Part shown: piece after piece, positions 18,146 to 29,386 of the stretch
Layout of the letters: each line of letters opens with the position of its first letter
How positions within the stretch are numbered: the stretch's first letter is position 1
From: Smittia aterrima
Lineage: Eukaryota; Arthropoda; Insecta; Diptera; Chironomidae
NCBI GenBank assembly: GCA_033063855.1
Contig: CP093830.1
Span: 20,336,854 to 20,400,853 of the forward strand
Length of the DNA stretch: 64,000 nucleotides
Direction: 5' to 3'
Translations under genes and position numbers: made by a program
The notes under the pieces: model-generated
What the model saw: the letters and a program-made list of their open reading frames with translations, nothing else
What the model was told of the DNA's origin: nothing
The model's database searches: none

Positions 18146-19848
18146 TTATCTTACAAAATTATAGTTCCAACGATTTCTCCGGAACTCGTAGCCTTCGATT
18201 TTCTTAAAAATCCTTTTCTCGAAACACATTTCATTGCGATCGTGTTCAACTCCATTTGCTTTGCTCAAATGAAAGTATTGACTTTGGTTTGGCATGTTTA
18301 ATTTATTCGCACACTTAACAGTGATAGAACAACCATTTCCTTTCGTAACTCGAATGCAATAATTCAAGGAATTCCACGTGACCATCAAAACTCCATAAGC
18401 TAAGTCGTCGAGTCTAGGAATTGGAGTCATCCTTAATATCTCAGGAGCAATATAAAGAAGAAAATAGCTGAAAGGCTTGCAGTTGAGCTGAGATCTGATC
18501 GCTTTTTGTTTTGTTAAGTCGCCAGGATCAATTAACTTGTAAGCATCTGGATCCGTTTTATAAATGAACTCTTTCCAATCGTCCATCCAAACTTCAGCGA
18601 TTCGCATAAAATTCCTTTTCACGAAGTCAACACCTTCGAGTCTTCGAAACTCGTTATGTCGTCTGAAGACATGAGCAACTCTCGAGCAAGGACACTCAAG
18701 CAATTCTCCACCACAAAGCCACAACTTGAAACTCAATTCGTAATTTTCAGCATTCCAAATCAACAGTTGATCATCATAAGCTCCAAGATCCCAAAAATAT
18801 TGTCGATTGATTGCGAAAGCGCATCCTAACATTATCGGCGTTGGTTTCGGAATCGTCACTTGATCTCTTCTTTGTCTCGTCGATCGATAATCAAAGTCCC
18901 AAGCGAAAAGACCGCGAACGCCATAATTGTGATGAACTTCGTACTCCCAAGTCAACCAATTGTATTGATCAATAATTGGCGTCGTGCAAGTTCGAGGATT
19001 CAAAGCGATTGGTTCTAAAATAAATAAAATAAACTTCGACGAAAATGAAAGAAACTGAAACAAACCTAACAAAGGCGGAAGCCAATTAACATTAACTTCG
19101 ATATGTGAATCAAGGAAAACTAAAACTTCTCCCTTCGCATGTTTCGCTCCCTCCATCCTCGCCACGATCAGACCAACTCTCTTTGATAATGTCACAACTT
19201 TTACGATTCCATCAAAGTGCGAGGCAATGTAAGAATCCATTTCTTGATAATCTTTATCGCTTGCATCGTTCACCAAAATTATTTCATCAAGAAGTTCTCT
19301 CGGCGATCGATTTAAGATTGAATGCAAAGTTCGAAGAATCAGACTTGGGTGCTCGTTGTGGAAAATGACGACAACAGAAACGTGAGGTAAATGCTTTAGA
19401 TAAAGCTTCGACCGGCACCTGAGTCGTGATAAAATTAATTTCCAACTATTTCTGTTTGACTAACTCACAATTTGTGTCGAACGTCAGGCAATGAACGATT
19501 AACGGAAATTTTATCGCTGACGAACACGTTCAATCCTTCGACCTTCCTCAGTTCATCGTTGATTTCGATTTCATTTGAGTCGGTGATGTTTACAGCGCTT
19601 CCGTTCTCGCCTGGTCCAACTCGAGAAGCTTCGTAAGCCATGAACTCGTAATCGTGCCAATCTTTCAGTTCATAATTTCTCACTTCCGGATAAATTTGAA
19701 CATTGAGCTTGATCAAGGGATTCTCAGAGACTTCATTCTCTTCTTTTTTTCTAGAGACTTCTTTATTTTTTCGAAAAAGACTCAACGTGGTCAATGCGAG
19801 GAAAAATATTATCGCTAAGAACACGAAGCGAGGAGTTCGCCTTAACAT
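18146..19848 (-). CDS. Divergent polypeptide N-acetylgalactosaminyltransferase
   Basis: CDS complement(join(18146..19014,19066..19418,19469..19848)), 533 aa. A type II anchor at about 7-27 (FVFLAIIFFLALTTLSLF) places it in the Golgi. The GT-A domain has VSVVVIFHNE, the metal motif DSH, PLLEPIALN, and CSRVAHVFRR with the catalytic-region histidine. Family enzymes transfer GalNAc from UDP-GalNAc to Ser/Thr. Two hallmarks are changed: WGGEN reads WNAEN, and the AGG of the acceptor-binding strand reads LGC. The C-terminal ricin-like lectin region is short (about 105 residues after the LNCK cysteine) and seems to lack its last repeat. The 51-bp intron 19015-19065 has no stop in frame and is easily misread as coding. 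Activity on normal substrates is uncertain. Confidence 0.88.
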
Positions 19849-19970
19849 TATTAACTTAACTGTGAAGGAAACGAGCAAGTTACTAAAACTGCAAGTCTAT
19901 AAAACTTTCAAGAAATCACGATTTTCCTGAAATTGATTGTTTCGATGAAAAATTAATTTAGTCGCTTCGT

Positions 19971-20875
19971 TTACTTGATGAGAGTTGGAAGCTTTTAAAA
20001 GAAAATATTGCAAGTTTCAGTTTCATTTTTCAAAAAAAGAAATAAATTCTTTCAACTCACTCGCAATCCAAAGGAAAATCCCTTCCCGTGGCTTCGCGAT
20101 TGTCGTAAATTGTATTCCCCAACGCCAGGCGAGTCAAGTTCACTCGGCTCGAACACTCGCCTACGAGACTTCGTTCCGAAGGAATAACACGGCGCACACT
20201 TTCTTGTTGATACTTCCGGTTGATATTCATTAGGAGCGGGCGTTATATTTCGAAAGAAATCGTTTTGTCCTCGATTGTGATTTTTTATTCCGAAGGAATA
20301 AGCGGGAGTGCTTTTGAAAATAAATTTCTCTGAATTGTATTCGCCTAAATGAAGAGAAATTAATTTGATGTCGTGAAGCTTTAATCACTCAACTCACCAG
20401 GTCCTGGAATGTTTGAGTTTTTACTCTCAAATCTTTCTCGATGACCAAACGAGAATCCTCGCTTTGGATGAAAATTTCCTTGACTTTCTGGGAAATATTG
20501 AGGACCAGGCGAAACTGACAAATTTCTGTTATTGCTTGGCTTCGATCCGAAGCTGTAGCCAGACTTTCGTCGTTTCGGAGCTTCCTCTGAGATGAAATAC
20601 TGAAAAATAAAATATTTCTTTAAATTCTTAAAACAAACTTCAAGTCAAACCTCTCCAGGTCCCGGAGTATCAGAATCTCTCACGTAGTTCGTTCTTGGAC
20701 GATGACCAAAAGAAGAAGCTCGACTCGATGGACCTAAAGTAACTTTCTCTGCGTAATAATCCAAAGGAGACGGCGTGATTTGCTCTTTCTCGACAGAAGC
20801 TCGAATTCTGTGACTAAATCCATAAGCGGGTCGCTGATCCATTCCCTCCGACAGAAGAGAATTCATGAAATCCAT
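19971..20875 (-). CDS. Sperm-tail PG-rich repeat protein (ODF3/CIMAP-like)
   Basis: CDS complement(join(19971..19991,20061..20344,20398..20599,20651..20875)), 243 aa. Repeats alternate a proline-glycine turn with an SFG motif: AYGFSHR, SSFGHRPR, DTPGPGE, GYSFGSKPS, VSPGPQYF, GFSFGHRER, NIPGPGEYN, AYSFGIKN, CYSFGTKSR, DSPGVGEYN, GFSFGLR. This is the STPGR pattern of ODF3/CIMAP proteins bound to axonemal microtubules; length is close to ODF3. Testis or ciliated-neuron expression is expected. The last seven-codon exon is less certain: without that splice the frame ends three codons after GLR at 20052. The start at 20875 is the first in-frame ATG. Confidence 0.78.
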
Positions 20876-21404
20876 CGCCGCAGTCAAAAGTTCTTTCCAC
20901 ACTAATCAAAAGAACAATCGCAACTGCCAAGTGGCAATTTTAGCGAACGGTAGCAATTGCTACCACAAAACAATATTTATGCTAACGAACTCTCTCCAAT
21001 TCAGCTGTTTCATGTTCTGATGACCTTGCAAGTTCGAGCGACGTTCGTTTCATGACCGACGAAATTAATTAAACATAAATTATTCGAAGCAATCTGCAAT
21101 TAAGATTCACGCTTTGATCTTGATTTGTGGTCGAGTGGGAGAATTATCGCTTTCCTTGAAAACTTTCAAAATAAACTTTCCCAACTTCCGAAAGCTTTCG
21201 GCCAAAGTCTGAATATTTCCGAAATATCAAATATCCGACAATCGCTGTTCCATCATGTTATGAAATTCTTTCTTGTGTTGGTTTGTTTTTCTTATCTTCT
21301 CACTCAACAAGTTTTATGGTCGATTGAATAAAAGAACATCACGCAAACGTTTGAGCGCTCAGTTTTGTTTCGCGACGTGAACAGTGATCGAATAATATTT
21401 AATT

Positions 21405-22622
21405 ATGGCAGACGAAGTGAAAAGTCCTTTGTGGATGAATAAAACATTCTTTACCGACGTTGTTAGACATCACGCGTCGGATGTGAAAGCTGAATTGACC
21501 AATTACCTCATCAAACCGAGTCTAACACTCGGAGAACACTTTGGATCGTCAATGTTTCGTGTGGAAATTAATTATTCTACAAGCTCGAAGCCGGAAAACT
21601 TACTCTCGGTTGTGATTAAAGTTCCACCGATCTCAGGCGTTCAAGCTGAATTTTCTGAAACTTCGCCGATTTTTGAGGTTGAACAAGAAATGTACAATAA
21701 GCCATTGATTGAAATCAAAGCGTTGCTTGAGTCTGTTGGTGACTTCTCTCAAATTCAACCGAAACTCATTTATCAAGCAGTGAAGCCTCATCGAGTGATT
21801 GTGATGGAAGATTTAGGAGCTTCTGGTTATGCTAAGATTTTGCAGCCATTGGAGAACTTTGAAGACTCGAAAATGGTCTTTGAAAGATTGGCGAAATTCC
21901 ACGCAGCAGGATTTTACTTAATCAAGGAGAAGAAAGTGGACTTTAGTCGTTTCAACCATTCGTTGTTTCATATTAAGGACAAATTTATCAAAGAGAAGTT
22001 CTTACTCGAATCAATCGATACGCTGACGGATGTTTTACACTCTTGGGGTGGAAATGAAGAATATGTGGCGAGACTTAAAGTTTTCCGTGAGAACTTCATG
22101 GAAATGGGCCAGCGATTGTACGAGCCTGACTCTGATGGATACAACGTTCTGAATCATGGAGACTTCCATATCAAAAACCTCTTGTTCAAGAAGAATGGAG
22201 AAAAGCTTGAAGACATCTTCTTCCTCGACTTTCAAATCTCGATTTTGGCTAATCCATGCGTGGATCTCTTTTATGCTTTGTATAATCTTATTTCTGATGA
22301 GAACAGGAGAACGAGACGCAACGAAATCATTCGCGACTATCATTGTGAATTTGCTAAAACTTTGAAACGGCTTGGATTCATCGGAAAGGTTCCTTCTCTT
22401 CTCGACTTGCAAATGAATCTTGTCAAACACGGACAAATGGAAGTTCTAAAATGTATTGTCTTCAAGATATTCTTCTTCACGGACGCAGCAGACGCTCAAA
22501 TTGATGAAGTGATTGGAAGTCCTGACTCGAAGAAGCTGAAAGTGTTGATCTTCAATGATCCAAGATATAAAGAATTCATCATGCTTGAATTGCCAAGATT
22601 GGTTCAAATGGGATTTTTGTGA
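21405..22622 (+). CDS. EcKinase/CHK-like small-molecule kinase
   Basis: 405 aa, intronless. It matches the insect ecdysteroid-kinase-like family (DUF1679/CHK kinase-like), related to choline kinase and aminoglycoside phosphotransferases. Visible motifs: N-lobe strand SVVIKVPP with the ATP lysine, hinge RVIVMEDLG, Brenner motif LNHGDFHIKNLLF (catalytic Asp and Asn) at about 246-258, and metal-binding LDFQ at about 273. Family length is about 400-430, so it is complete. Some members phosphorylate ecdysteroids; others act in detoxification, so substrate is open. The stop lies 46 bp from the convergent oligoribonuclease stop. Upstream it is divergent with the STPGR gene about 530 bp away. Confidence 0.9.
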   Translation: MADEVKSPLWMNKTFFTDVVRHHASDVKAELTNYLIKPSLTLGEHFGSSMFRVEINYSTSSKPENLLSVVIKVPPISGVQAEFSETSPIFEVEQEMYNKPLIEIKALLESVGDFSQIQPKLIYQAVKPHRVIVMEDLGASGYAKILQPLENFEDSKMVFERLAKFHAAGFYLIKEKKVDFSRFNHSLFHIKDKFIKEKFLLESIDTLTDVLHSWGGNEEYVARLKVFRENFMEMGQRLYEPDSDGYNVLNHGDFHIKNLLFKKNGEKLEDIFFLDFQISILANPCVDLFYALYNLISDENRRTRRNEIIRDYHCEFAKTLKRLGFIGKVPSLLDLQMNLVKHGQMEVLKCIVFKIFFFTDAADAQIDEVIGSPDSKKLKVLIFNDPRYKEFIMLELPRLVQMGFL

Positions 22623-22668
22623 TTTTAATTCATCTAATTGAGTATAAATTAATCTCGAACGAAACAAA

Positions 22669-23336
22669 CTAGGAGTCGACAATAAAGAATTTCTCTTTGT
22701 AATATTTAAGTTCATTGATGCTTTCTTTTACGTCTTCAAGTGCTCGATGTTGCAGCTTCTTTCGTGGTGCTGCATGCAGTGTCTTTTTATTCCAGCGACC
22801 ACACAGTTCTTTTACTGATGAAACGTCGATAATCCTATAATGCAAGAAGCTGTCGAATCGAGGGAAGTATTTGCGGAGAAACATTCGGTCCATGTAGATT
22901 GAGTTCCCTGCGAGTGGTGACGCTCCTGGTCTTACGTATTCAGAGACAAAATTGAGCATCATGTCTTCAGCTTTTTGTTCACTAACTTCTGAGTTTTTAG
23001 AAGACACCGCCAAGTCTTTTAAGTTCTCTTTGCACCAGTCGTTCATTCCTTCCAAGACTTCATCGCTTTGATTGATCACAGTGTTGAAATCTGTTGAAAT
23101 GATGTTTAAATGTGAATCAGTAACAAGCATGGCTACCTGGATCACACGGTTTTTGTCCAAATCGAGCCCTAAAATAGTTTATTATTAGTCAAGAATGTGC
23201 TTTCTAATTTATTTGTGAAGTTACCGGTCATCTCCATGTCCATCCAAACGATGTTTCCTGAATTAAATAGTTGCGACATTCTTCTAACAGAATTGAAACT
23301 AGTTTTATTAACTACACTCGTGAATAGCCTAAACAT
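22669..23336 (-). CDS. Oligoribonuclease (REXO2, small-fragment nuclease)
   Basis: CDS complement(join(22669..23168,23226..23336)), 203 aa; the exon junction bases are read as ACC|GGG and may shift by one G. A DEDDh 3'-5' exoribonuclease that clears 2-5 nt RNA, mostly in mitochondria. DxE lies in WMDMEMTGLDLD, the second Asp in QSDEVLEGMNDWC, and the HxxxxD pair in HRALEDVKESI near the end. Length fits the family. Two in-frame ATGs exist: 23336 gives a 19-residue Arg/Ser/Thr-rich, acid-free leader (MFRLFTSVVNKTSFNSVRR), while 23279 gives MSQLFNSGN, a cytosolic-type start. Use of both would yield mitochondrial and cytosolic/nuclear forms. Confidence 0.92.
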
Positions 23337-23840
23337 TTATAATTTATGTAGCAACCTCGTTTGTTTACCTTTGAAGTGTGTTCAGTAAATTCGTGTGTTC
23401 ATTAATTTAAATCAAACCGTCCGTTAATTCAATCGTGAAGTATTTCCCTTTTATCTTCTTCTTATCAACTGTAATTACGATTAGCGAATGACTTTTCGAA
23501 ACCTGAAACTGATTTACGACAATTAAATCCATGTCACGATGACATTCAGTTCAAATAATATTTTCAAATGATAACAAAAAGAACGAGACGGAAAATATTG
23601 AAAGAGAGAAATTGAGAGAAAACGTGAATCGTCAGGGCAGAACAGCGAAAAGTCGCAAAAGTGTTTCTTACGAAAAACATAAATTCAATTCCGAATCAGC
23701 CCTGGACATGTGCTCTTACTATGATGACAAAACTCGAGCGAAAAACTGTTCGACCTTCAATTGTCTTTGTGAAGTTGTCGGAATCGGAGCTGAAGTTTAT
23801 CTGCCGGTTGGAAAAGTTTAATTATTAAAAGCTAATCGTA

Positions 23841-25622
23841 ATGTCAGTGAGAGTAGTCGCCACAGCTCCCTTCGAAGGTCAAAAGCCGGGCACGAGTGGA
23901 TTGCGCAAAAAAGTTAAAGTTTTCGCTGAGAAGAATTACACGGAAAATTTTGTTCAATGCATTTTGGATTCTGTCGGCGATTCCATTAAAGGTTCACTTC
24001 TAATCGTTGGTGGAGATGGTCGCTACTATCTGAAAGAGGCAATTGATCTGATTGTTAGAATTGCTGCTGCCAACGGAGTCGCAAAGCTTATCATCGGTCA
24101 GAATGGAGTTCTCTCGACACCAGCAGTCTCATCGTTGATCCGTGGCTCAAAAGCTAATGGTGGAATCATCTTGACTGCTTCTCACAATCCAGGAGGCCCA
24201 GAAAATGATTTTGGCATCAAATACAATTGCGAGAACGGAGGACCAGCTCCCGATGCATTGACCAACAAAATGTACGATTTATCTACGAAAATCAAGGAAT
24301 ACAAAATCGTCGATGGTATCAGCGTTGATTTGGCTAAGATCGGAACCAACAAATTCGAAGTTGAAGGAAAACCATTTGTCGTTGATGTAATCGACTGTGT
24401 TGCTGACTACGTGTCACTCATGAAAACCATCTTCGATTTCGGTAAATTGAAGTCTTTCGTTGGTGGAGCAAAGCCTTTGAAGATGAGAATCGATGGATTG
24501 AACGGAGTGACTGGCCCTTACATTCGTGAGATCTTCTTAAAGGAACTTGGAGCGACTGAGGAAAATGTTGTTCACACAATTCCGCTGCCCGACTTCGGTG
24601 GACTTCATCCTGATCCAAATTTGACTTATGCCAAGGATTTAGTCGACACAGTGACAGCTGGCGATTATGATATTGGAGCTGCTTTCGATGGCGATGGTGA
24701 CAGAAACATGATCCTTGGTCACAAAGCTTTCTTTGTCACGCCAAACGATTCACTTGCCGTCATCGCTGACTACCTTGAGTGCATCCCTTACTTCCAGAAA
24801 AATGGAATCTCAGGATTTGCTCGCTCAATGCCAACGGCTGGTGCGTTAGACTAGTAAGCTCCTTATCAAACCTTTTCTTCAACTGTTTTAAATAATCTTT
24901 GATCTTTCAGCGTTGCTGCTGCTAAGAAGAAAGAAGTCTTTGAGACTCCGACTGGATGGAAATACTTTGGTAACTTAATGGACGCTAATCGTCTTTGCTT
25001 GTGTGGCGAAGAATCGTTTGGAACTGGCTCGAACCATATTCGTGAGAAGGATGGAATTTGGGCTGCACTCGCTTGGCTCTCGATTATGGAGCACACCAAG
25101 AAATCGATTGAAGACATTTGTAAAGAACATTGGAAGAAATACGGAAGAAACTATTTCACCCGATACGGTAAGATCAGTTGAACTTCATCTCCGACCCTTA
25201 ACTAATCGCGAAAACACTTTTTAGATTACGAGGAATGCGCTGGCGATCCATGCAATCAAATGATGACTGACTTAGAAAATCTTATCACGAAGCCTGAGTT
25301 CTTAGGCCGCGAGTTCTCCAACGGAGGAAAAACTTATAAAGTCAAACTTGGCGATAACTTCAGCTACACTGATCCAATTGATGCGTCAGTCGCAACCAAG
25401 CAAGGTCTTCGAATCATTTTTGAAGATGGATCGCGTATCGTTTTCCGTTTGTCTGGAACTGGATCATCAGGCGCAACTGTTCGCATGTACATCGAAGCTT
25501 ATGAAGCTAAAGATGTTTTGGCTGCTGCAGCTGATCAACTCAAACCACTTATCAACATCGCTCTCGAGGTTTCTCAGCTGAAAAAATACACAGGACGTGA
25601 TGCTCCAACTGTCATTACTTAA
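23841..25622 (+). CDS. Pgm1: Phosphoglucomutase
   Basis: CDS join(23841..24853,24911..25167,25225..25622), 555 aa, close to the animal PGM1 length of about 560. Interconverts glucose 1-phosphate and glucose 6-phosphate in the cytosol. All four active-site loops are present: TASHNPGG with the phospho-serine (about residue 113), metal loop DGDGDRNM (about 285), sugar loop CGEESFGTGSNHIREKDG (about 372) and phosphate loop RLSGTGSSGATVRMY (about 503). Introns are 57 bp each. The stop lies 95 bp from the convergent F-box gene. Confidence 0.97.
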
Positions 25623-25717
25623 GTAAATTACTCGATTTCAATTTGTTTTATCGAAATAACTTTATTGGGGCATTTGGTAAATCGCTTCAAATATAATAAA
25701 AGGTGAGAAATTAAAAA

Positions 25718-26905
25718 TTAATTACCGAAGATGAGTTCGTTGCAAATATGATCCTTAATTTTCATCTGAAATCGCTCGATTGGAAAGATGTCAGTCAAAC
25801 GAATTGTGTCGTATTTTTTCCCTCTGATTATTAAACAGTTCAACAATTGTGGGCTGATGTTGTTGAGAGTCAAGTTTTTGCAGTTCGGTGTTGCATCTAA
25901 GAAAGGATCGAAGAAGAATGCTTGATCTGAGCTGTAGCATCCAACGAGCTTAAGATTCACGATCGTCGTTGATTGGTGCTTGTAGAAGTCTGAACTCTCA
26001 CGATAAGTTTGATCTGATCCCCACATTTCTTTGATGAGAGTCAAAGTCTTAAGCTTCGGCATGCTCATGATAAGTTCCATCCAAAGAGCGGCCATGCTGT
26101 AGTTTAAAGTCAAATCCTCGAGACTTTCGCTTTGTGATTCTAAAAAGGTAAAAAAGTTTGATCGAGCTTCACTCGTCGAAGCTAAAGTGTAAATGACTGA
26201 GCTGAAATGGAAACTTGTGAGCTTGAATTGAGATTTTCGATTAAATGTTTCGTCGATGAAAATCTTATTCATGCATGATTCAGTAATCTTGAGGCTTTTC
26301 AATTTTTTACCTGCGCCAAGAATACGCAGCAAGCAATTTCTGTGACAATCAACTGTATTTACTTCAAGTGACTCGATGTTCTCGCATGTTGAAAATATAA
26401 TTGAAAGTAATTTACCACCAAAAGAAATTGATCCGAAATTTAATTTCAGTTCCTTTAACTTTTTAAACTTTAATACAGCTGCACCTCTTGAAAGCTTCAG
26501 AAAACTATTGTTGCGTCCAAAGTCAAGTGACTCGACTGTGGCTTGGATTGCTGAAAGAACTTTGTAAAACTCGTCAAAGTCTTGGAAATCTGAGACGACG
26601 AACTTAACACTTTTCCACTTTATCCCTGATTCGATAATGTATTTCGTGACAAACGGATGACCAGTATTAACTTCAAGCTTTTGATATGATCTCCCTGAAA
26701 AGATCATCTCAGAATCTTGAGAAGGAATTTGACGACGATCCTTTAAATTAACGTTGATCTTCGCCATAACTTTTCTATTAGAACCAATGAATTCATTCCA
26801 ATTTGTGTTGACTTCTGACAACTTTAGCGTTTCCTTTAAATCAAAATGCTGAAAAATCATTTCAGTCAAATCGAGGAAACGAGAAAAAAATTCCACAGGA
26901 TCCAT
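25718..26905 (-). CDS. F-box protein with LRR-like C-terminal part
   Basis: 395 aa, intronless, ATG at 26905. The first about 50 residues (DLTEMIFQHFDLKETLKLSEVNTNW) fit an F-box, which binds Skp1 in SCF ubiquitin ligases. The rest has irregular leucine-rich strands (LKELKLNFGSISF, ESLEVNTVDC, LKSLKITESC, LEDLTLNYS, LKTLTLIKEMW, NCKNLTLNNIS) as in substrate-recognition domains. No one-to-one orthologue is recognised; dipterans carry many fast-evolving genes of this kind. Convergent with Pgm1, divergent from the ALDH7A1 gene. Confidence 0.75.
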   Translation of the reverse strand: MDPVEFFSRFLDLTEMIFQHFDLKETLKLSEVNTNWNEFIGSNRKVMAKINVNLKDRRQIPSQDSEMIFSGRSYQKLEVNTGHPFVTKYIIESGIKWKSVKFVVSDFQDFDEFYKVLSAIQATVESLDFGRNNSFLKLSRGAAVLKFKKLKELKLNFGSISFGGKLLSIIFSTCENIESLEVNTVDCHRNCLLRILGAGKKLKSLKITESCMNKIFIDETFNRKSQFKLTSFHFSSVIYTLASTSEARSNFFTFLESQSESLEDLTLNYSMAALWMELIMSMPKLKTLTLIKEMWGSDQTYRESSDFYKHQSTTIVNLKLVGCYSSDQAFFFDPFLDATPNCKNLTLNNISPQLLNCLIIRGKKYDTIRLTDIFPIERFQMKIKDHICNELIFGN

Positions 26906-27485
26906 TTTACTTTTGAAATATTTTTAAATAATCTTAACGATGTTTGCGGTTCGAGCTTTCAACTTCAACTGACGAAATATTCTGTGAGGATTTTCATAAT
27001 TGACCCAAATTTCTTTTTCTACCTGTGTCCCAGGTCCTGGGAATTTCCATCAAAAATATTTTTAAGTTTGTTCTAAAAGTTCCCATAAATCTCTTACAAT
27101 TTGAACAAACTGAATCTTATCAGCAACAACAATACTTGACACTCAAAAGATTATTAAAAGAAAATTTAATCTTCTTCAAGTGGTTACTAACACAAACGTG
27201 ACGTCGTGCGACGATACAGCTGATAAATGTTTTCTTTCTACTCGACCACATGAGCACGAAAAACATTCAATAATTTGCTTTATGCTTAGTTCTTGCTCGC
27301 CGATTCTTTTGTGAGCATCGCATTTTGGGATCATCATTTTATTGTCTGTTATCAACAAGTGAGAGTGAATCGTAAGTTTATTTATACTTCATTATCATCT
27401 TGTTTGCGTAGTGCAGAGAGCTCTTCAATTAGTTGCCTTCTGGACTCGAAACGTTCCACTCGCTTAATCAATAATTTTAATAAAA
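26906..27485. other. Divergent intergenic region, F-box gene and ALDH7A1 gene
   Basis: 580 bp with no coding signal. It should hold both promoters; no clear TATA box was found. The last 100 bp read as a 5' leader of the ALDH7A1 gene. Confidence 0.45.
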
Positions 27486-29269
27486 ATGATCAGATCATTT
27501 GTCGGCCGTGCAATTCGTCAAAGTGTTTCAACTTCGTTTTATTATAGAACAATGTCGTCAGGTCGTTATCTCGTTGAAGATCCCAACTTCTCATTCCTCA
27601 AAGATTTAGGTCTCGAGAGAGTTAACAAAGGAGTTTACAACGGAGAATGGAAAGCCAATGGTGAGATTGTCAAGAGCATTGATCCAGCAACGAAGGAAGT
27701 CATCGCAGAGGTTCAGACAGGAAGTGTTCAAGATCTTGAAGAATGTTTGCGAACAGCTGATGATGCCTACAAGCAATGGAGAAACCTTCCAGCTCCATAT
27801 CGAGGAGATATCGTTAGACAAATCGGCGACGAGTTGAGAAAGCACAAGACTTCGCTTGGCAAACTTGTCTCTCTTGAGATGGGAAAGATTCAAGCAGAAG
27901 GTGTTGGAGAAGTTCAAGAGTTCATTGACGTCTGCGATTACGCAACGGGATTATCGAGAATGTTCGCTGGACAAATTTTGCCTTCCGAAAGGAACCAACA
28001 TGTCATCATCGAGAAGTGGAATCCACTTGGAATTGTTGGAGTCATTTCAGCTTTCAACTTCCCCAACGCCGTCTTCGGATGGAACGCAGCAATTGCTTTG
28101 GCTGTCGGTAACAGCGTGTTATGGAAAGGAGCTCCAACTACTCCTCTCGTGTCCATCGCCACAACTAAAATCGTCACTGAAGTCTTGAAACGTAACAATC
28201 TTCCATCTGTCATTACTCTTTGCCAAGGTGGAACAGACGTCGGCAAGGCTCTTGTCGCTGACAAGCGAGTAAAATTGGTTTCGTTTACTGGAAGCACGAA
28301 AATCGGTCAAGAAGTTGCTGTCGCTGTTCAGCAAAGATTCGGAAAACTTCTCTTGGAGTTGGGTGAGTTTATAAAATCAATTTGTTGAAGAAATTTTATT
28401 AAATATTTATTTTAGGAGGCAACAACGCTCTTATCATTCATGAGGACGCTCAGTTCGATATGGCTCTTGATGCTGCTTTCTTCGGTTGCATTGGAACTGC
28501 TGGTCAACGTTGCACGACCACTCGTCGCTTAATCGTTCATGAGAAGTTATACGACGCTTTCTTGAAAAAGCTCGTTCAACGATACACCGGAGTGAGTCCT
28601 TCAATAGTTTACATTTAGATTAGTGGTTCAACGAGTTCTTTATAATTTCAGCTTTTGAAACGTGTTGGTCATCCACTTGATGCTTCAACGCTCTACGGAC
28701 CTCTCCACAATCAACTTGCAGTCGACAATTACAACAAAACTGTTCAAGAAGCTATCGATTTGGGAGGAAAGGTTGAAGTTGGAGGAAGTGTCATCGAACG
28801 TCCTGGTTTCTTTGTTGAGCCAACAATCATTTCAAACTTGCCTCATGACTCGCCCGTCCTTATGAGAGAGACCTTCGCTCCAATCGTTTACATTTTAAAA
28901 TCAAAGAGCTTGGAACAAGCAATTGAATGGAACAACGAAGTCGATCAAGGATTATCGTCAGCTTTGTTCACAAGCAACATCGGCTCGACCTTCAAGTGGA
29001 TTTCCGAGAATGGATCCGATTGTGGAATCGTCAATATCAACACTTCGCCATCAGGTAACATCAAACTTTATTCAATTTTATTCAACAGAGAATTTAACAA
29101 AAAATAATTTCCAGGAGCTGAGATCGGCGGAGCTTTCGGTGGAGAGAAGCACACAGGCGGCGGCAGAGAAAGTGGCTCAGACTCGTGGAAACAATATTGT
29201 CGTCGTTCGACGATCACATTGAATTATTCACAAGAGCTTCCATTGGCTCAAGGAATTATTTTTGAATGA
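27486..29269 (+). CDS. Aldh7A1: Alpha-aminoadipic semialdehyde dehydrogenase (antiquitin)
   Basis: CDS join(27486..28362,28416..28591,28652..29054,29115..29269), 536 aa. Oxidises alpha-aminoadipic semialdehyde in lysine breakdown and other aldehydes, using NAD. Visible: N-terminal YLVEDPNFSFLKDLGL, cofactor-fold SAFNFPNAVFGWN, SFTGSTKIGQ, catalytic Glu in LLLELGGNNA, catalytic Cys in GTAGQRCTTTRR, and SPSGAEIGGAFGGEKHTGGG near the end, all typical of ALDH7. The first 22 residues (MIRSFVGRAIRQSV, no acids) look like a mitochondrial leader, and a second ATG opens MSSGRYLVED, matching the dual mitochondrial/cytosolic forms known for antiquitin. The first three introns are 53, 60 and 60 bp. Confidence 0.95.
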
Positions 29270-29386
29270 ATCTGTTCGTAATCCATAATCCAAATGAATT
29301 GTGTTTGATCAAATATTTTTCTGTGCATTTAAAAACATTTAAAATTGAATTTTCGCCTTTTCAAACCTTCGACGCTGAGGGAATTC

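Noticed and set aside
19015..19065. Extra 17 residues in the GalNAc-transferase
   Set aside because: The stretch has GT..AG ends and AT-rich composition; removing it restores the family's PLLEPIALN motif, so it is an intron without a stop codon.
23612..23821. 69-codon plus-strand frame just before Pgm1
   Set aside because: Lies in the probable Pgm1 leader, starts with TTG, and has no motif or conserved composition.
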